Assembly: GCA_014523495.1 (NCBI GenBank)
Contig: JAATVM010000044.1
Span: forward strand, 1-11,075
Length of the DNA: 11,075 nucleotides
Direction of reading: 5' to 3'
Source of the DNA: Nitrososphaerales archaeon TH1920
Lineage (GTDB): Archaea > Thermoproteota > Nitrososphaeria > Nitrososphaerales > Nitrososphaeraceae
Part shown: positions 1 to 6,425 of the stretch, in pieces
Numbering within the stretch: position 1 is the stretch's first letter
Layout of the letters: each line of letters opens with the position of its first letter
Translations under genes and position numbers: made by a program
Notes under the pieces: model-generated
What the model was told of the DNA's origin: nothing
What the model saw: only the letters and a program-made list of their open reading frames with translations
The model's database searches: none

Positions 1-1344
1 ATTGAAAATGGAAAAGTAAAAGCATTAAGAAAAACAATTGGAGATGTAAGTACTGACAGGGTAATTAATGCAGAGAATAAATACATTCTACCAGGAATTA
101 TTGACCCTCATGTCCATTATGGAGTTTATACTCCAATAGATAATGCTGCTATAACGGAATCCACATCCGCCGTGACTGGTGGAGTGACGACAATTATGCG
201 AATGATCAGACTCGGCGGTAGCTATAGAAGAATTGTGAACCATCTTAATGTAAGCAAGGATACTCACATAACCGATTATGCAGTACATGCTTCAATTCTA
301 TATCCTAGTCAACTTAAGGATATGAGTTTCCTAAAAAGTGTAGGAATTAATTCTTTTAAAATATATATGAATTTAGGATCTGATCTAAAAAAAATTCTAG
401 CTGATTCGGATCCAGGCAATAACTCGCTTAAAGAAATTGAAGTAGATATGACCGATAGGTTACTAACGGATATTATAAAGAATGGTTCAGCCTTAAATTC
501 TATAATATTAGTCCACGCAGAGGACCATGCAGAATGTTCTAGAAATATAAAAGAAATGCGCAAGATGAATGAACACATAGACTCAGATCTCCTCAAGTTA
601 TGGTCGTCATTAAGACCAGAATCAGCAGAAATCAGTTCAATCAAAAAAATAGTGAATGTTGCTTTGAATTATGAACCAAATCTGTACTTTGTTCATATTG
701 GTTCATCAGAAGCTCTATATGAAATTTACAGAAATAAAAAATTATATAAGAACCTAAAAATTTGGATTGAAACGTGTCCTCATTATCTGACACATAGTAC
801 TGATTATGATAATATTAGGGGCAAGGTAGTCCCACCTCTAAGATCAAAAGGAAATCTTGTGAAGTTATGGCATGCTGTAAAATCTGGTATTATCGATACT
901 ATAGGGACAGATCACGTTGCTAATGACCTAGAAAGAAAAAAGGCTAATGGAAATTTTTGGAATGCGCCTTCAGGATTTTCTGGACTAGCTACAATGCTTC
1001 CAGTAATGCTAAGTGAAGGAGTAAATAAGAAAAGAGTTGATCTTATTAGAATATCTGAAATTTGCAGCGCTAATGCTTCAAGAATATTTGGACTTTTTCC
1101 AAGAAAAGGTACCATTATGGAAGGGTCAGATGCCGATCTAACAATCGTCGATTTGGAAAAAGAACAAACGGTAAGTCCTGATATATTAAATTCTCATTCT
1201 GACTATACTATATATGATGGTTGGAAGCTAAGAGGATGGCCTGTAATGACTATTGTGAGGGGCAAGACAGTAATGGAGGATGGAAAAGTGGATCAATCAT
1301 ATATTGGTCATGGTAACTTTATTGAAACCGCTAAAAATTCTTGA
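1..1344 (+). CDS. Hydantoinase/dihydropyrimidinase-type amidohydrolase, 5' truncated by the window edge
   Basis: The frame is open from base 1 to a TGA at 1342-1344 (447 visible residues), so the true start lies outside the window; the family is about 450-470 residues, so little is missing. The protein is a binuclear-metal cyclic amidohydrolase that opens cyclic amides such as hydantoins or dihydropyrimidines. In fragment numbering I see the metal-binding HVH (37-39) after PGIID, the lysine expected to be carboxylated in SFKIYM (K120), VHAED (H172), VHIGSSEA (H232), ETCPHYLT (257-264), VPPLRSK (277-283) and GTDH with the catalytic Asp (D304). The C-terminal part (RKGTIMEGSDADLTIVD, then GWPVMTIVRG) is typical of hydantoinase/dihydropyrimidinase rather than of short PyrC dihydroorotases. 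The exact substrate cannot be read; allantoinase or a dihydroorotase-like role is possible. A peptide-type ABC ATPase gene follows 78 bp downstream on the same strand. Confidence 0.88.
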   Translation: MENGKVKALRKTIGDVSTDRVINAENKYILPGIIDPHVHYGVYTPIDNAAITESTSAVTGGVTTIMRMIRLGGSYRRIVNHLNVSKDTHITDYAVHASILYPSQLKDMSFLKSVGINSFKIYMNLGSDLKKILADSDPGNNSLKEIEVDMTDRLLTDIIKNGSALNSIILVHAEDHAECSRNIKEMRKMNEHIDSDLLKLWSSLRPESAEISSIKKIVNVALNYEPNLYFVHIGSSEALYEIYRNKKLYKNLKIWIETCPHYLTHSTDYDNIRGKVVPPLRSKGNLVKLWHAVKSGIIDTIGTDHVANDLERKKANGNFWNAPSGFSGLATMLPVMLSEGVNKKRVDLIRISEICSANASRIFGLFPRKGTIMEGSDADLTIVDLEKEQTVSPDILNSHSDYTIYDGWKLRGWPVMTIVRGKTVMEDGKVDQSYIGHGNFIETAKNS

Positions 1345-1422
1345 AAATTAAATAGATGAAACTTATGCAATTGTAGAGCTGCAAATCATTTAAATTACTA
1401 TTGTCATCAATATTCACGGTTT

Positions 1423-2412
1423 TTGAAGAATATTTTAGAAGTGCAAGATGTCAAAAAATATTTCCCAATAAAGACAAATATTTTTTCCTTTTCGAATTTT
1501 GGTAAAAAAAATTATAAAAAAGCATTAGACGGTGTAAGTCTACTCATTGCAGAGGGACGAGTTTCCGTTTTGGTAGGTGAATCTGGTTCTGGTAAGACTA
1601 CATTGGCTAGAATAATCTTGCGCGCTATAGATCCAGATTCAGGTTCAATTATTTTCAATGGTAGTAATATTACCAAAAAGACAGGTCGAGAACTCAGGGA
1701 TTTTCGCAAACAGGCACAAATGATTCACCAAGATCCATATAGTTCACTTAATCCAATAATGAAAGTATTTGATATCATAAAAGAACCAATTGATATTTTT
1801 TATAAAAACTACTCAAAAGAAGAACGTACTGAAAAGATCCTGACTGTTTTAGAAGAGGTAAACCTTAAACCATCCACAGAATTCGCTGAAAAGTATCCCC
1901 ATATGTTATCTGGTGGCGAAAGACAGAGAGTCGCTATTGCCAGATCCCTAGTTATCGAACCTAAGTTAATTATTGCGGATGAACCTGTTTCTATGCTTGA
2001 TGTTTCAATTAGAGCACAGATACTGCAGATAGTAAAGCAATTAAGTGTTAATCGTAAAATAACCATTTTCTACATTACACACGATCTGACAACATCAAGG
2101 TACATTGGAGACGAGATCTCCGTCATGTATGCTGGCAAGATAGTCGAAAGTGGATCAATAGATAAAGTGTTGTCGAATCCCCTTCATCCATATACCCAAG
2201 CTTTGTTAGATGCTGTTTCTGAACCTAAATTTGAGAATATTGACAAAGAAAAAATAATTAGAATAAAAAATTTTGATTCAGTGGCTACTGAACGCGGTTG
2301 TAATTTTTTCAACAGATGTCCGTATAGTATGGACATATGTAAGAAAGAACCAAAGTTGGAAAGGAAAGAACAAAATCATAATGTATCCTGTTTTCTCCAT
2401 GATACAATATGA
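1423..2412 (+). CDS. Peptide/nickel-type ABC transporter ATP-binding protein (DppF/OppF family)
   Basis: This is the cytoplasmic ATPase subunit of an oligopeptide/dipeptide importer, 329 residues, the usual size for DppF/OppF. Visible motifs are Walker A GESGSGKTT (52-60), the Q-loop HQDPYSSLNP (Q103), the ABC signature LSGGERQR (162-169), Walker B IIADEP (183-188), the D-loop SMLD and the H-loop THD (H220). The C-terminal oligopeptide-transporter extension carries four cysteines (C293, C299, C306, C323) in the spacing typical of this subfamily. The start is TTG at 1423: no in-frame ATG lies between it and the upstream in-frame stop at 1357, and the N-terminus ILEVQDVKKYFPI begins as the family does. 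The partner permeases, binding protein and second ATPase are not in the window and may lie upstream of the amidohydrolase. Substrate is unknown. Confidence 0.93.
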   Translation: MKNILEVQDVKKYFPIKTNIFSFSNFGKKNYKKALDGVSLLIAEGRVSVLVGESGSGKTTLARIILRAIDPDSGSIIFNGSNITKKTGRELRDFRKQAQMIHQDPYSSLNPIMKVFDIIKEPIDIFYKNYSKEERTEKILTVLEEVNLKPSTEFAEKYPHMLSGGERQRVAIARSLVIEPKLIIADEPVSMLDVSIRAQILQIVKQLSVNRKITIFYITHDLTTSRYIGDEISVMYAGKIVESGSIDKVLSNPLHPYTQALLDAVSEPKFENIDKEKIIRIKNFDSVATERGCNFFNRCPYSMDICKKEPKLERKEQNHNVSCFLHDTI

Positions 2413-2480
2413 TGTTAGAAATAATAATTAAATTTTAATTGTTTCTTGCAAAATTTAAAATGTTTATCTAGATTTGATGT

Positions 2481-2506
2481 TAAACCACTTGGTCCGGACT
2501 AAACCA
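2481..2506. repeat. TAAACCA direct repeats flanking a GTCCGGAC palindrome
   Basis: Two copies of TAAACCA (2481-2487 and 2500-2506) flank the perfect 8-bp palindrome GTCCGGAC (2492-2499). TTGGT/ACCAA (2489-2493/2503-2507) can form a small stem around it. It sits between the convergent ends of the ABC ATPase and DUF2024 genes, so a 3'-end or terminator-related role is as likely as an operator. It may be chance. Confidence 0.3.
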
Positions 2507-2512
2507 ATGCAC

Positions 2513-2525
2513 AAAAAATGAAAAA
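2513..2525 (-). terminator. Oligo-T terminator of the DUF2024 gene
   Basis: On the minus strand, TTTTT (2525-2521) and TTTTTT (2518-2513) begin about 18 nt beyond the stop codon at 2543. Archaeal RNA polymerase terminates at such U-tracts without needing a hairpin. The assignment rests on the sequence and position alone. Confidence 0.5.
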
Positions 2526-2542
2526 CGAATTGGTATTATTTT

Positions 2543-2803
2543 CTAAGGACATCCTTCCATCTTTTGTATAAAGTAGCCACTTTGCTGTATGCTGTCTTCA
2601 ACTATTTTAGGTGCTTCTTGCACGTGACAAAATTGACATTCCTCTTGTGTTATTTTTTGTCCTTCTTCACCGGTATTTTTCAGGTATTCCTTCCCATATC
2701 CTATTGCTTTTTCATGTGGAGTTGAAGCTTCCACTATAACGTCAAAATGCATAATCTTTCCATCTTTTCTTGTTACATATGTATCGTATACTGCACATTC
2801 CAT
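2543..2803 (-). CDS. DUF2024 family protein
   Basis: A small protein of 86 residues that matches, as I remember it, the DUF2024 family: it opens with VYDTYVTRKDGKIMHFDV, continues with a YGKEYL helix and ends with TQEECQFCH and GYFIQKMEGCP. The CxxC in ECQFCH is a family hallmark and could bind a metal or be redox-active; function is not known. The frame extends 16 codons upstream to 2851. I chose the ATG at 2803 because family members begin right at this VYDTYV strand and because a TATA-like AATAAATA is centred 27 bp upstream, which fits a leaderless transcript. The gene stands alone on the minus strand between two plus-strand genes. The family is known mainly from bacteria, so acquisition by transfer is possible. 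Confidence 0.75.
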   Translation of the reverse strand: MECAVYDTYVTRKDGKIMHFDVIVEASTPHEKAIGYGKEYLKNTGEEGQKITQEECQFCHVQEAPKIVEDSIQQSGYFIQKMEGCP

Positions 2804-2826
2804 GGTAATATGGTAATTATAATCTC

Positions 2827-2834
2827 TATTTATT
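2827..2834 (-). promoter_or_regulatory. TATA-like box of the DUF2024 gene
   Basis: On the minus strand the octamer reads AATAAATA, centred 27 bp upstream of the ATG at 2803. This is the expected distance for a leaderless archaeal transcript. A second AT-rich element, ATTATAAT (2816-2823), lies closer to the start. Confidence 0.35.
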
Positions 2835-2883
2835 CTATTCAATGTCTGCAAAAAAGCACATTACTGTCAATACACGCCCATGA

Positions 2884-2891
2884 TTATTATA
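2884..2891 (+). promoter_or_regulatory. TATA-like box upstream of the aconitase-X operon
   Basis: TTATTATA is centred about 26 bp upstream of the second ATG (2914) and 20 bp upstream of the first (2908). The spacing would suit a leaderless transcript starting at 2914. A competing reading is GAGGT at 2897-2901, a plausible ribosome-binding site 6 nt before 2908, which would require a more upstream promoter. Confidence 0.35.
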
Positions 2892-2907
2892 GTCCAGAGG
2901 TACTATA

Positions 2908-4068
2908 ATGATTATGCACTTAACTAGAGAGGAAGAGGATGCGCTAGATGAGAAGCATGGTCAATCTATTTCAATAGCATATAAGATATTATTGTCAATA
3001 GGTAAAGCAACCAATGCAGAAAGACTAATTCCAGTAGACTGGGTCCACCTTTCTGGTGTAAATTATAATACAATAGGGGAGTCAGGAGTCAACTTTCTTA
3101 CAAAATATAGTCAAGAGGCAAGTTTTGTAGTTCCCACTACAATAAATCCAATGGGATATGACAGTCACAAAAAAACGAGACTATCTAATAATTTCAAAAG
3201 ACAGCAGGGTGAAATAGTCAAAGCCTATGAGAAAATGGGATCAATTCCTTCTTTTTCTTGTATCCCATATGAAATATTTCAATTACCAGATAGGGAACAC
3301 AATGTTAGTTTTGCAGAAACTAACGCAGCAGTAATGGCGAATTCTGTGTTTGGTTTACATACCAATAAAGAAAGTTCCCTTAGTGCCTTAGCAAGCGCGG
3401 TAACTGGGAAAGCGCCTTATTCAGATCTTAGAATTAACAGTATAAGAGATCCAAAAATCAAAATTAAGGTAGAAACCGAGCTCAATACAGAATTGGATTA
3501 CGGAGTTTTGGGATATTTTTCTGGCAAATCTGTGAAAGAAAGCTGTGTTTCATTTGGCGATCACACTAGTAACATAGACATGTATAAGACCAAATCTTTG
3601 GCGGCTGCATTGGGTACATCGGGTGCATGCGGAATGTTCTCTAATAGGGTAATAAATGGTGAAAGTATATCATTTGGTAAAGAAGAAGCAAAGTCAGTAA
3701 TGGATGAACTCAATACTACTGAATCTGGAGATGTAATAGCGTTAGGGAGTCCTCAACTTGGAATGTACGAATTAAAGTTATTATCAGATATGATTGGTGA
3801 TAAAAAGTTTTCCAAAAAATGTATGATCTTCTGTCCACGTTCTATATACGAGAAGGCTTCAAATTCTGGAATTGCTCAGAGACTTGAAAATGCTGAAGCA
3901 AATTTGATCTGTGATGCTTGTACGTGTTTATCACCCCTATTAACCCATGAAGAATATGATGGTGTAATAACAAACAGTGTCAAAGCAGCTCACTATCTCA
4001 ACAAGTCTAATGGCGTATCAGTATGTCTAAATGATCTGAGATCCATAATTAGGGAACATACAAAGTAA
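2908..4068 (+). CDS. Aconitase X large subunit (phosphomevalonate dehydratase, catalytic subunit)
   Basis: Large subunit of the split aconitase X. In archaea this pair dehydrates mevalonate 5-phosphate to trans-anhydromevalonate phosphate in the modified mevalonate route to isoprenoid lipids. At 386 residues it has the normal length. Family signatures are the N-terminal HLTREEEDALDEKHG, LSGVNYNTIGESG, VPTTINPMG, the cysteine-bearing SCIPYEIF, ANSVFGLHTNKESSLSALASAVTG, ICDACTCLSPL and the C-terminal ITNSVKAAHYL. Of the three cysteines I expect to hold the Fe-S cluster, those in CIPYE and DAC are present, but the usual GCPH motif reads GSPQ (in ALGSPQLGMYEL), losing the cysteine. Start: ATG 2908 has GAGGT 6 nt upstream; ATG 2914 matches family N-termini and a TATA-box distance equally well, so the start is uncertain by two codons. 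The small subunit follows 11 bp downstream. Confidence 0.9.
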   Translation: MIMHLTREEEDALDEKHGQSISIAYKILLSIGKATNAERLIPVDWVHLSGVNYNTIGESGVNFLTKYSQEASFVVPTTINPMGYDSHKKTRLSNNFKRQQGEIVKAYEKMGSIPSFSCIPYEIFQLPDREHNVSFAETNAAVMANSVFGLHTNKESSLSALASAVTGKAPYSDLRINSIRDPKIKIKVETELNTELDYGVLGYFSGKSVKESCVSFGDHTSNIDMYKTKSLAAALGTSGACGMFSNRVINGESISFGKEEAKSVMDELNTTESGDVIALGSPQLGMYELKLLSDMIGDKKFSKKCMIFCPRSIYEKASNSGIAQRLENAEANLICDACTCLSPLLTHEEYDGVITNSVKAAHYLNKSNGVSVCLNDLRSIIREHTK

Positions 4069-4079
4069 AGAAGTTTACC

Positions 4080-4490
4080 ATGAACTATATAAAATGTAAA
4101 GTAATTGTAGGTGGGAGGGCAAGTGGAAGGCTTCTGGCAACAAAGCAACCTATCAACTTTCTATCATCAGTAGATCATTCTACCGGAATGATAACAGATA
4201 AGAATCATGATTTGTGTGGACGTTCTCTTAAGAACCACGTTTTAGTTTTTCCGTATTCGGTTGGAAGTAGTGTTGGTGCTTATTCAATTTTTGCGTTGAA
4301 ATCCAATAGTGTGTCGCCGTCAGCGATAATATGTACCTTAAAGGCTGATATAACAACTGCATCAGGATGTGCAATTGCGAATATACCACTGCTTGAACTT
4401 TGTAGAGACCGAGATATTCCAGAATTTGAGAATTATGATGAAGGAATTATAGATGGAATTTCGGGAATCCTACAAATCAAAAAGGTTTAA
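4080..4490 (+). CDS. Aconitase X small (swivel-domain) subunit, phosphomevalonate dehydratase small subunit, DUF126
   Basis: The 136-residue swivelling-domain partner of the large subunit encoded just upstream; the two together make the active dehydratase. Family features are the opening KCKVIVGGRASGRLLAT, the ISFL-like INFLSSVD, TGMITDKNHDLCGRSL, the central VLVFPYSVGSSVGAYSIF (family consensus close to LVFPGGKGSTVGSY, with its conserved serine) and the closing ASGCAIANIPLLEL. The ATG at 4080 lies 11 bp past the large-subunit stop, so the two are surely cotranscribed; no strong ribosome-binding site is visible (AAGAAG at best). The short spacing and lack of a new TATA box place it in a two-gene operon that ends here, followed by 215 bp without a gene. 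Confidence 0.9.
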   Translation: MNYIKCKVIVGGRASGRLLATKQPINFLSSVDHSTGMITDKNHDLCGRSLKNHVLVFPYSVGSSVGAYSIFALKSNSVSPSAIICTLKADITTASGCAIANIPLLELCRDRDIPEFENYDEGIIDGISGILQIKKV

Positions 4491-4515
4491 TTCAATTGAC
4501 TAATTTCATTGAAAA

Positions 4516-4580
4516 GGTGCATGGCGTTTGACGGGCGAACGGATCCAAATCATGGATATGAAGAAAAAAGTCCATGCACC
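4516..4580. ncRNA. Candidate structured RNA or inverted-repeat element, possible three-way junction
   Basis: A perfect 9-bp inverted repeat, GGTGCATGG (4516-4524) with CCATGCACC (4572-4580), encloses 47 nt that fold into two further hairpins: a 6-bp stem 4525-4530/4536-4541 (one T-G pair, loop ACGGG) stacked directly on the outer stem, and a 5-bp stem ATCCA/TGGAT (4543-4547/4553-4557, loop AATCA). The remaining strand (4558-4571) is purine-rich. The element is richer in G and C than the surrounding AT-rich spacer and lies between the aconitase-X small subunit and hemD. It is not a tRNA, and I could not match it to a hammerhead core, a C/D-box RNA or a riboswitch I know. Strand is undetermined; a minus-strand transcript would end in TTTT right after the stem. 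It may instead be a small mobile or 3'-end element. Confidence 0.4.
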
Positions 4581-4651
4581 GTTATTAATTTTAGAATTTT
4601 GAATATGGAATATTCGATTAGCTACAGCGACTAAATTAAAAATAGAAATTC

Positions 4652-4682
4652 AATTAAAACCTCCATACCTCAAGTTTTAATT
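4652..4682. promoter_or_regulatory. Perfect inverted repeat overlapping the hemD TATA box (candidate operator)
   Basis: AATTAAAAC (4652-4660) is perfectly repeated in inverse as GTTTTAATT (4674-4682), with a 13-nt spacer. The right arm lies about 27 bp upstream of the hemD ATG at 4707, exactly where a TATA box is expected for a leaderless transcript. A protein bound to the dyad would mask the TATA box. In such AT-rich sequence part of the match may be chance. Confidence 0.4.
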
Positions 4683-4706
4683 ATTCTTGAATCCCATGAT
4701 TGTTGC

Positions 4707-5576
4707 ATGTCATTACGTGGAATTACTGTTGCCATAACGTCAAGTCGAAGAGCGTTTGAACTTGCTAACATAGTTCGAAAATTCGGGGGAGTTCCCTACA
4801 TAGCTCCAACCATAGGAATCATAAATAACATTCCTCCGATTTCTTATGGCAATAGATTTTTAAAAACAATCGTTCAAGAGAATATCCATTTTTTCATTTT
4901 TATGACAGGTGTTGGAGTATTCAACCTTTTTCAAAAACTTAAGGAATTGCACCAATTAGAAAACGTGATTGAAAGATTACGTGACACTATAGTTATAGCA
5001 AGGAGTAACAAGCCAGCTATGGAATTAAGGAAATTCGGTATAGCGACCAACTTTGTTCCCAATATGAATACGCTTGAAGGAGTATTTGACTTGATAAGAA
5101 ATTTTGATCTTAAGAATAAAAATATTGGAATATTATGGCATGGCGACTTTTCTGATTTATTTAAAAGAAAACTTGAATCGTTAGGTTCAAAAGTGTTTGA
5201 ATTTTCATCTTATTCTTATTCTATAAATCTTGAACAAGAAAATGCAAATATGCTAAAAGAAATGGGATATGATTACGTAGCACCAACTGAAGAGAAAATT
5301 AGAAAACTAATTGAAGATATTACGTCAGGCTCTATAGATACAATCACTTTCACAAGTCCCCCTGCAGTTAATGAGTTCTTTGAATTCGCAAGAAAAAATA
5401 GTAAGGTCGATTCACTAAAGGATTGGCTAAACCGCTATGTGCTTGTTGTGTCTGTAGGACCCTCTACTTCAAGGAAGTTAGAAAAATTCGAGATAAAGGT
5501 AGATGTTATGCCCAGTACATATAGAATGGGATCTATGATAAAAGAATTGGTTGACTTTATTTCATCATATGATTAG
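4707..5576 (+). CDS. hemD: Uroporphyrinogen-III synthase
   Basis: Closes and rearranges hydroxymethylbilane to uroporphyrinogen III, the branch point to siroheme, heme and cobalamin. At 289 residues it is slightly longer than the common 240-270. The two-domain HemD layout is visible: an N-terminal segment ITVAITSSRRAFELANIVRKFGG, a TGVGVFNLF turn (about 68-76), a second lobe with ITFTSPPAVNEFFEFA (about 212-227), then VVSVGPSTSRKLEKF and a C-terminal MGSMIKELVDF helix. HemD proteins are poorly conserved, so the call rests on these motifs and their order. The ATG at 4707 has no ribosome-binding site but has a TATA-like TTTTAATTA about 27 bp upstream, suggesting a leaderless transcript. No other tetrapyrrole gene is in the window. 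The upstream dyad hints at separate regulation. Confidence 0.87.
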   Translation: MSLRGITVAITSSRRAFELANIVRKFGGVPYIAPTIGIINNIPPISYGNRFLKTIVQENIHFFIFMTGVGVFNLFQKLKELHQLENVIERLRDTIVIARSNKPAMELRKFGIATNFVPNMNTLEGVFDLIRNFDLKNKNIGILWHGDFSDLFKRKLESLGSKVFEFSSYSYSINLEQENANMLKEMGYDYVAPTEEKIRKLIEDITSGSIDTITFTSPPAVNEFFEFARKNSKVDSLKDWLNRYVLVVSVGPSTSRKLEKFEIKVDVMPSTYRMGSMIKELVDFISSYD

Positions 5577-5585
5577 CCGATATCA

Positions 5586-5591
5586 TTTTTT
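5586..5591 (+). terminator. Oligo-T terminator after hemD
   Basis: Six consecutive T residues begin 10 nt after the hemD stop codon, an arrangement at which archaeal polymerases commonly stop. A second T6 lies at 5645-5650, just before the next gene. Confidence 0.45.
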
Positions 5592-5605
5592 ATTGAAACG
5601 ATAAC

Positions 5606-5626
5606 TCAATTTAGATGTAAAATTGA
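5606..5626. repeat. Inverted repeat in the hemD to zinc-ribbon spacer
   Basis: TCAATTT (5606-5612) and AAATTGA (5620-5626) form a 7-bp perfect dyad with a 7-nt loop. It lies about 50 bp upstream of the TTG start of the zinc-ribbon gene, so it could be an operator or part of the hemD 3' end. The arms are AT-rich and chance is possible. Confidence 0.25.
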
Positions 5627-5676
5627 TATAAGAATCACGTAACATTTTTTATCGGGTCTGTCTAATAATAAATAGA

Positions 5677-5892
5677 TTGTCTAATTTTTGCCCTGAATGT
5701 GGTGGGGAACTAAAGTTGGATACTGCTACTAAAAATTTCATATGCAAAAGCTGCGGACTTTTTGCTTCCAGAGAAAAAATGGATGAACTAAGAGACAAAA
5801 CATTTAGAGATGAAGGTAATGATAGGAAAAAATATCATGATGACTATCTTGACTGGTGGACATCTTCAAAGAAAGATAAGCAGAGAATGTAG
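5677..5892 (+). CDS. Small zinc-ribbon protein of unknown function
   Basis: A 71-residue soluble protein. An N-terminal zinc ribbon is evident: C5-P-E-C8 and C23-K-S-C26, each followed by G, the pattern of TFIIB, TFS and RNA polymerase subunit M zinc ribbons. The rest is a charged helical tail (EKMDELRDK, DRKKYHDDYLDWW) with two adjacent tryptophans and a lysine-rich end; no second domain is visible, so it is not a full TFIIB or TFS. The start is TTG at 5677, directly before SNFCPECGG; no ATG is available upstream of the first zinc ligands, and a T-rich TATA-like stretch (5645-5652) lies about 28 bp upstream. I recall similar short proteins in other Thaumarchaeota annotated only as zinc-ribbon or hypothetical. 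A role in transcription or nucleic-acid binding is plausible but unproven. It converges with the Lrp gene, 27 bp apart. Confidence 0.8.
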   Translation: MSNFCPECGGELKLDTATKNFICKSCGLFASREKMDELRDKTFRDEGNDRKKYHDDYLDWWTSSKKDKQRM

Positions 5893-5896
5893 TTAG

Positions 5897-5901
5897 AAAA
5901 A
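5897..5901 (-). terminator. Short T-tract after the Lrp-type regulator gene
   Basis: On the minus strand TTTTT starts 19 nt beyond the stop codon at 5920, inside the 27-bp gap to the convergent zinc-ribbon gene. This is a weak but correctly placed archaeal U-tract. Confidence 0.3.
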
Positions 5902-5919
5902 TTAGGAATTAAATTCTAG

Positions 5920-6399
5920 TTAAGTAGGAGCGTCCCTTATTGGTACCATGTGATCTTCCTTTCTTGTTTTTAAGGCGGTCATTAGCTCGGTCTCAATAAT
6001 CCTGGGCAATTTTCTTATTTTGTTTACAACTATATCACGCATCTCTTCCAAGTCTTTTGCTCTTATTTTTAGTAGAAGATCAAATCTACCATGCATTTCG
6101 TGTATTTCTAGGACTTCCTCTATAGTTGAAAGGTTATTTGTTACTTCATCGGCAGTTCCTGGTTCTATGTTTATGCCCATAAATGCAAGATGATCATAAC
6201 CAAGTTTATTGTTGTCTAATGAGATAGTAAATTTTTTAATTATTCCTGCAGCAAGTAGCCGCCTAACTCTTATATGCACAGTGGCGTCGGATATTCCAAT
6301 TTGTTTTGCGATTTCTACAAATGGTAGAGATGAGTCATTGTTCAGAATGTTAATGATTTTGAGATTAATCTCATCAATAACATCATGGCTTGCGGTCAA
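5920..6399 (-). CDS. Lrp/AsnC family transcriptional regulator
   Basis: A 159-residue DNA-binding regulator. Residues about 7-60 form the AsnC-type winged helix-turn-helix (VIDEINLKIINILNNDSSLPF, then IAKQIGISDATVHIRVRRLLAAGII). Residues about 70-150 form the RAM ligand-binding and oligomerisation domain (LAFMGINIEPGT, EVLEIHEMHGRFDLLLKIRA). Such proteins act as dimers or octamers and often sense amino acids; the ligand here is unknown. The start is TTG at 6397-6399: it gives the common DxxxxKIINIL opening at the right distance, and the only nearby ATG is out of frame. The 135-bp spacer to the divergent ttuA gene carries TATA-like sequence close to this start. Autoregulation is usual for the family and would act from this spacer. 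Confidence 0.92.
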   Translation of the reverse strand: MTASHDVIDEINLKIINILNNDSSLPFVEIAKQIGISDATVHIRVRRLLAAGIIKKFTISLDNNKLGYDHLAFMGINIEPGTADEVTNNLSTIEEVLEIHEMHGRFDLLLKIRAKDLEEMRDIVVNKIRKLPRIIETELMTALKTRKEDHMVPIRDAPT

Positions 6400-6413
6400 A
6401 TCAAAAACTAAGT

Positions 6414-6425
6414 TATAATTATATA
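6414..6425 (-). promoter_or_regulatory. TATA-like promoter element of the Lrp-type gene
   Basis: The minus strand reads TATATAATTATA about 15-26 bp upstream of the TTG start at 6399. It is the strongest TATA-like stretch in the spacer shared with ttuA. Lrp-type regulators often bind next to their own TATA box, but no clear operator is resolved here. Confidence 0.45.

Noticed and set aside
309..644. 111-codon minus-strand open frame
   Set aside because: It is antisense to the well-supported amidohydrolase, and its serine- and isoleucine-rich translation is what the complementary strand of an AT-rich gene gives.
4516..4580. tRNA or hammerhead ribozyme in the structured spacer
   Set aside because: There is no T-loop or anticodon-arm pattern and the outer stem is 9 bp. 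The hammerhead core sequences CTGATGA and GAAA are not at the junction on either strand.
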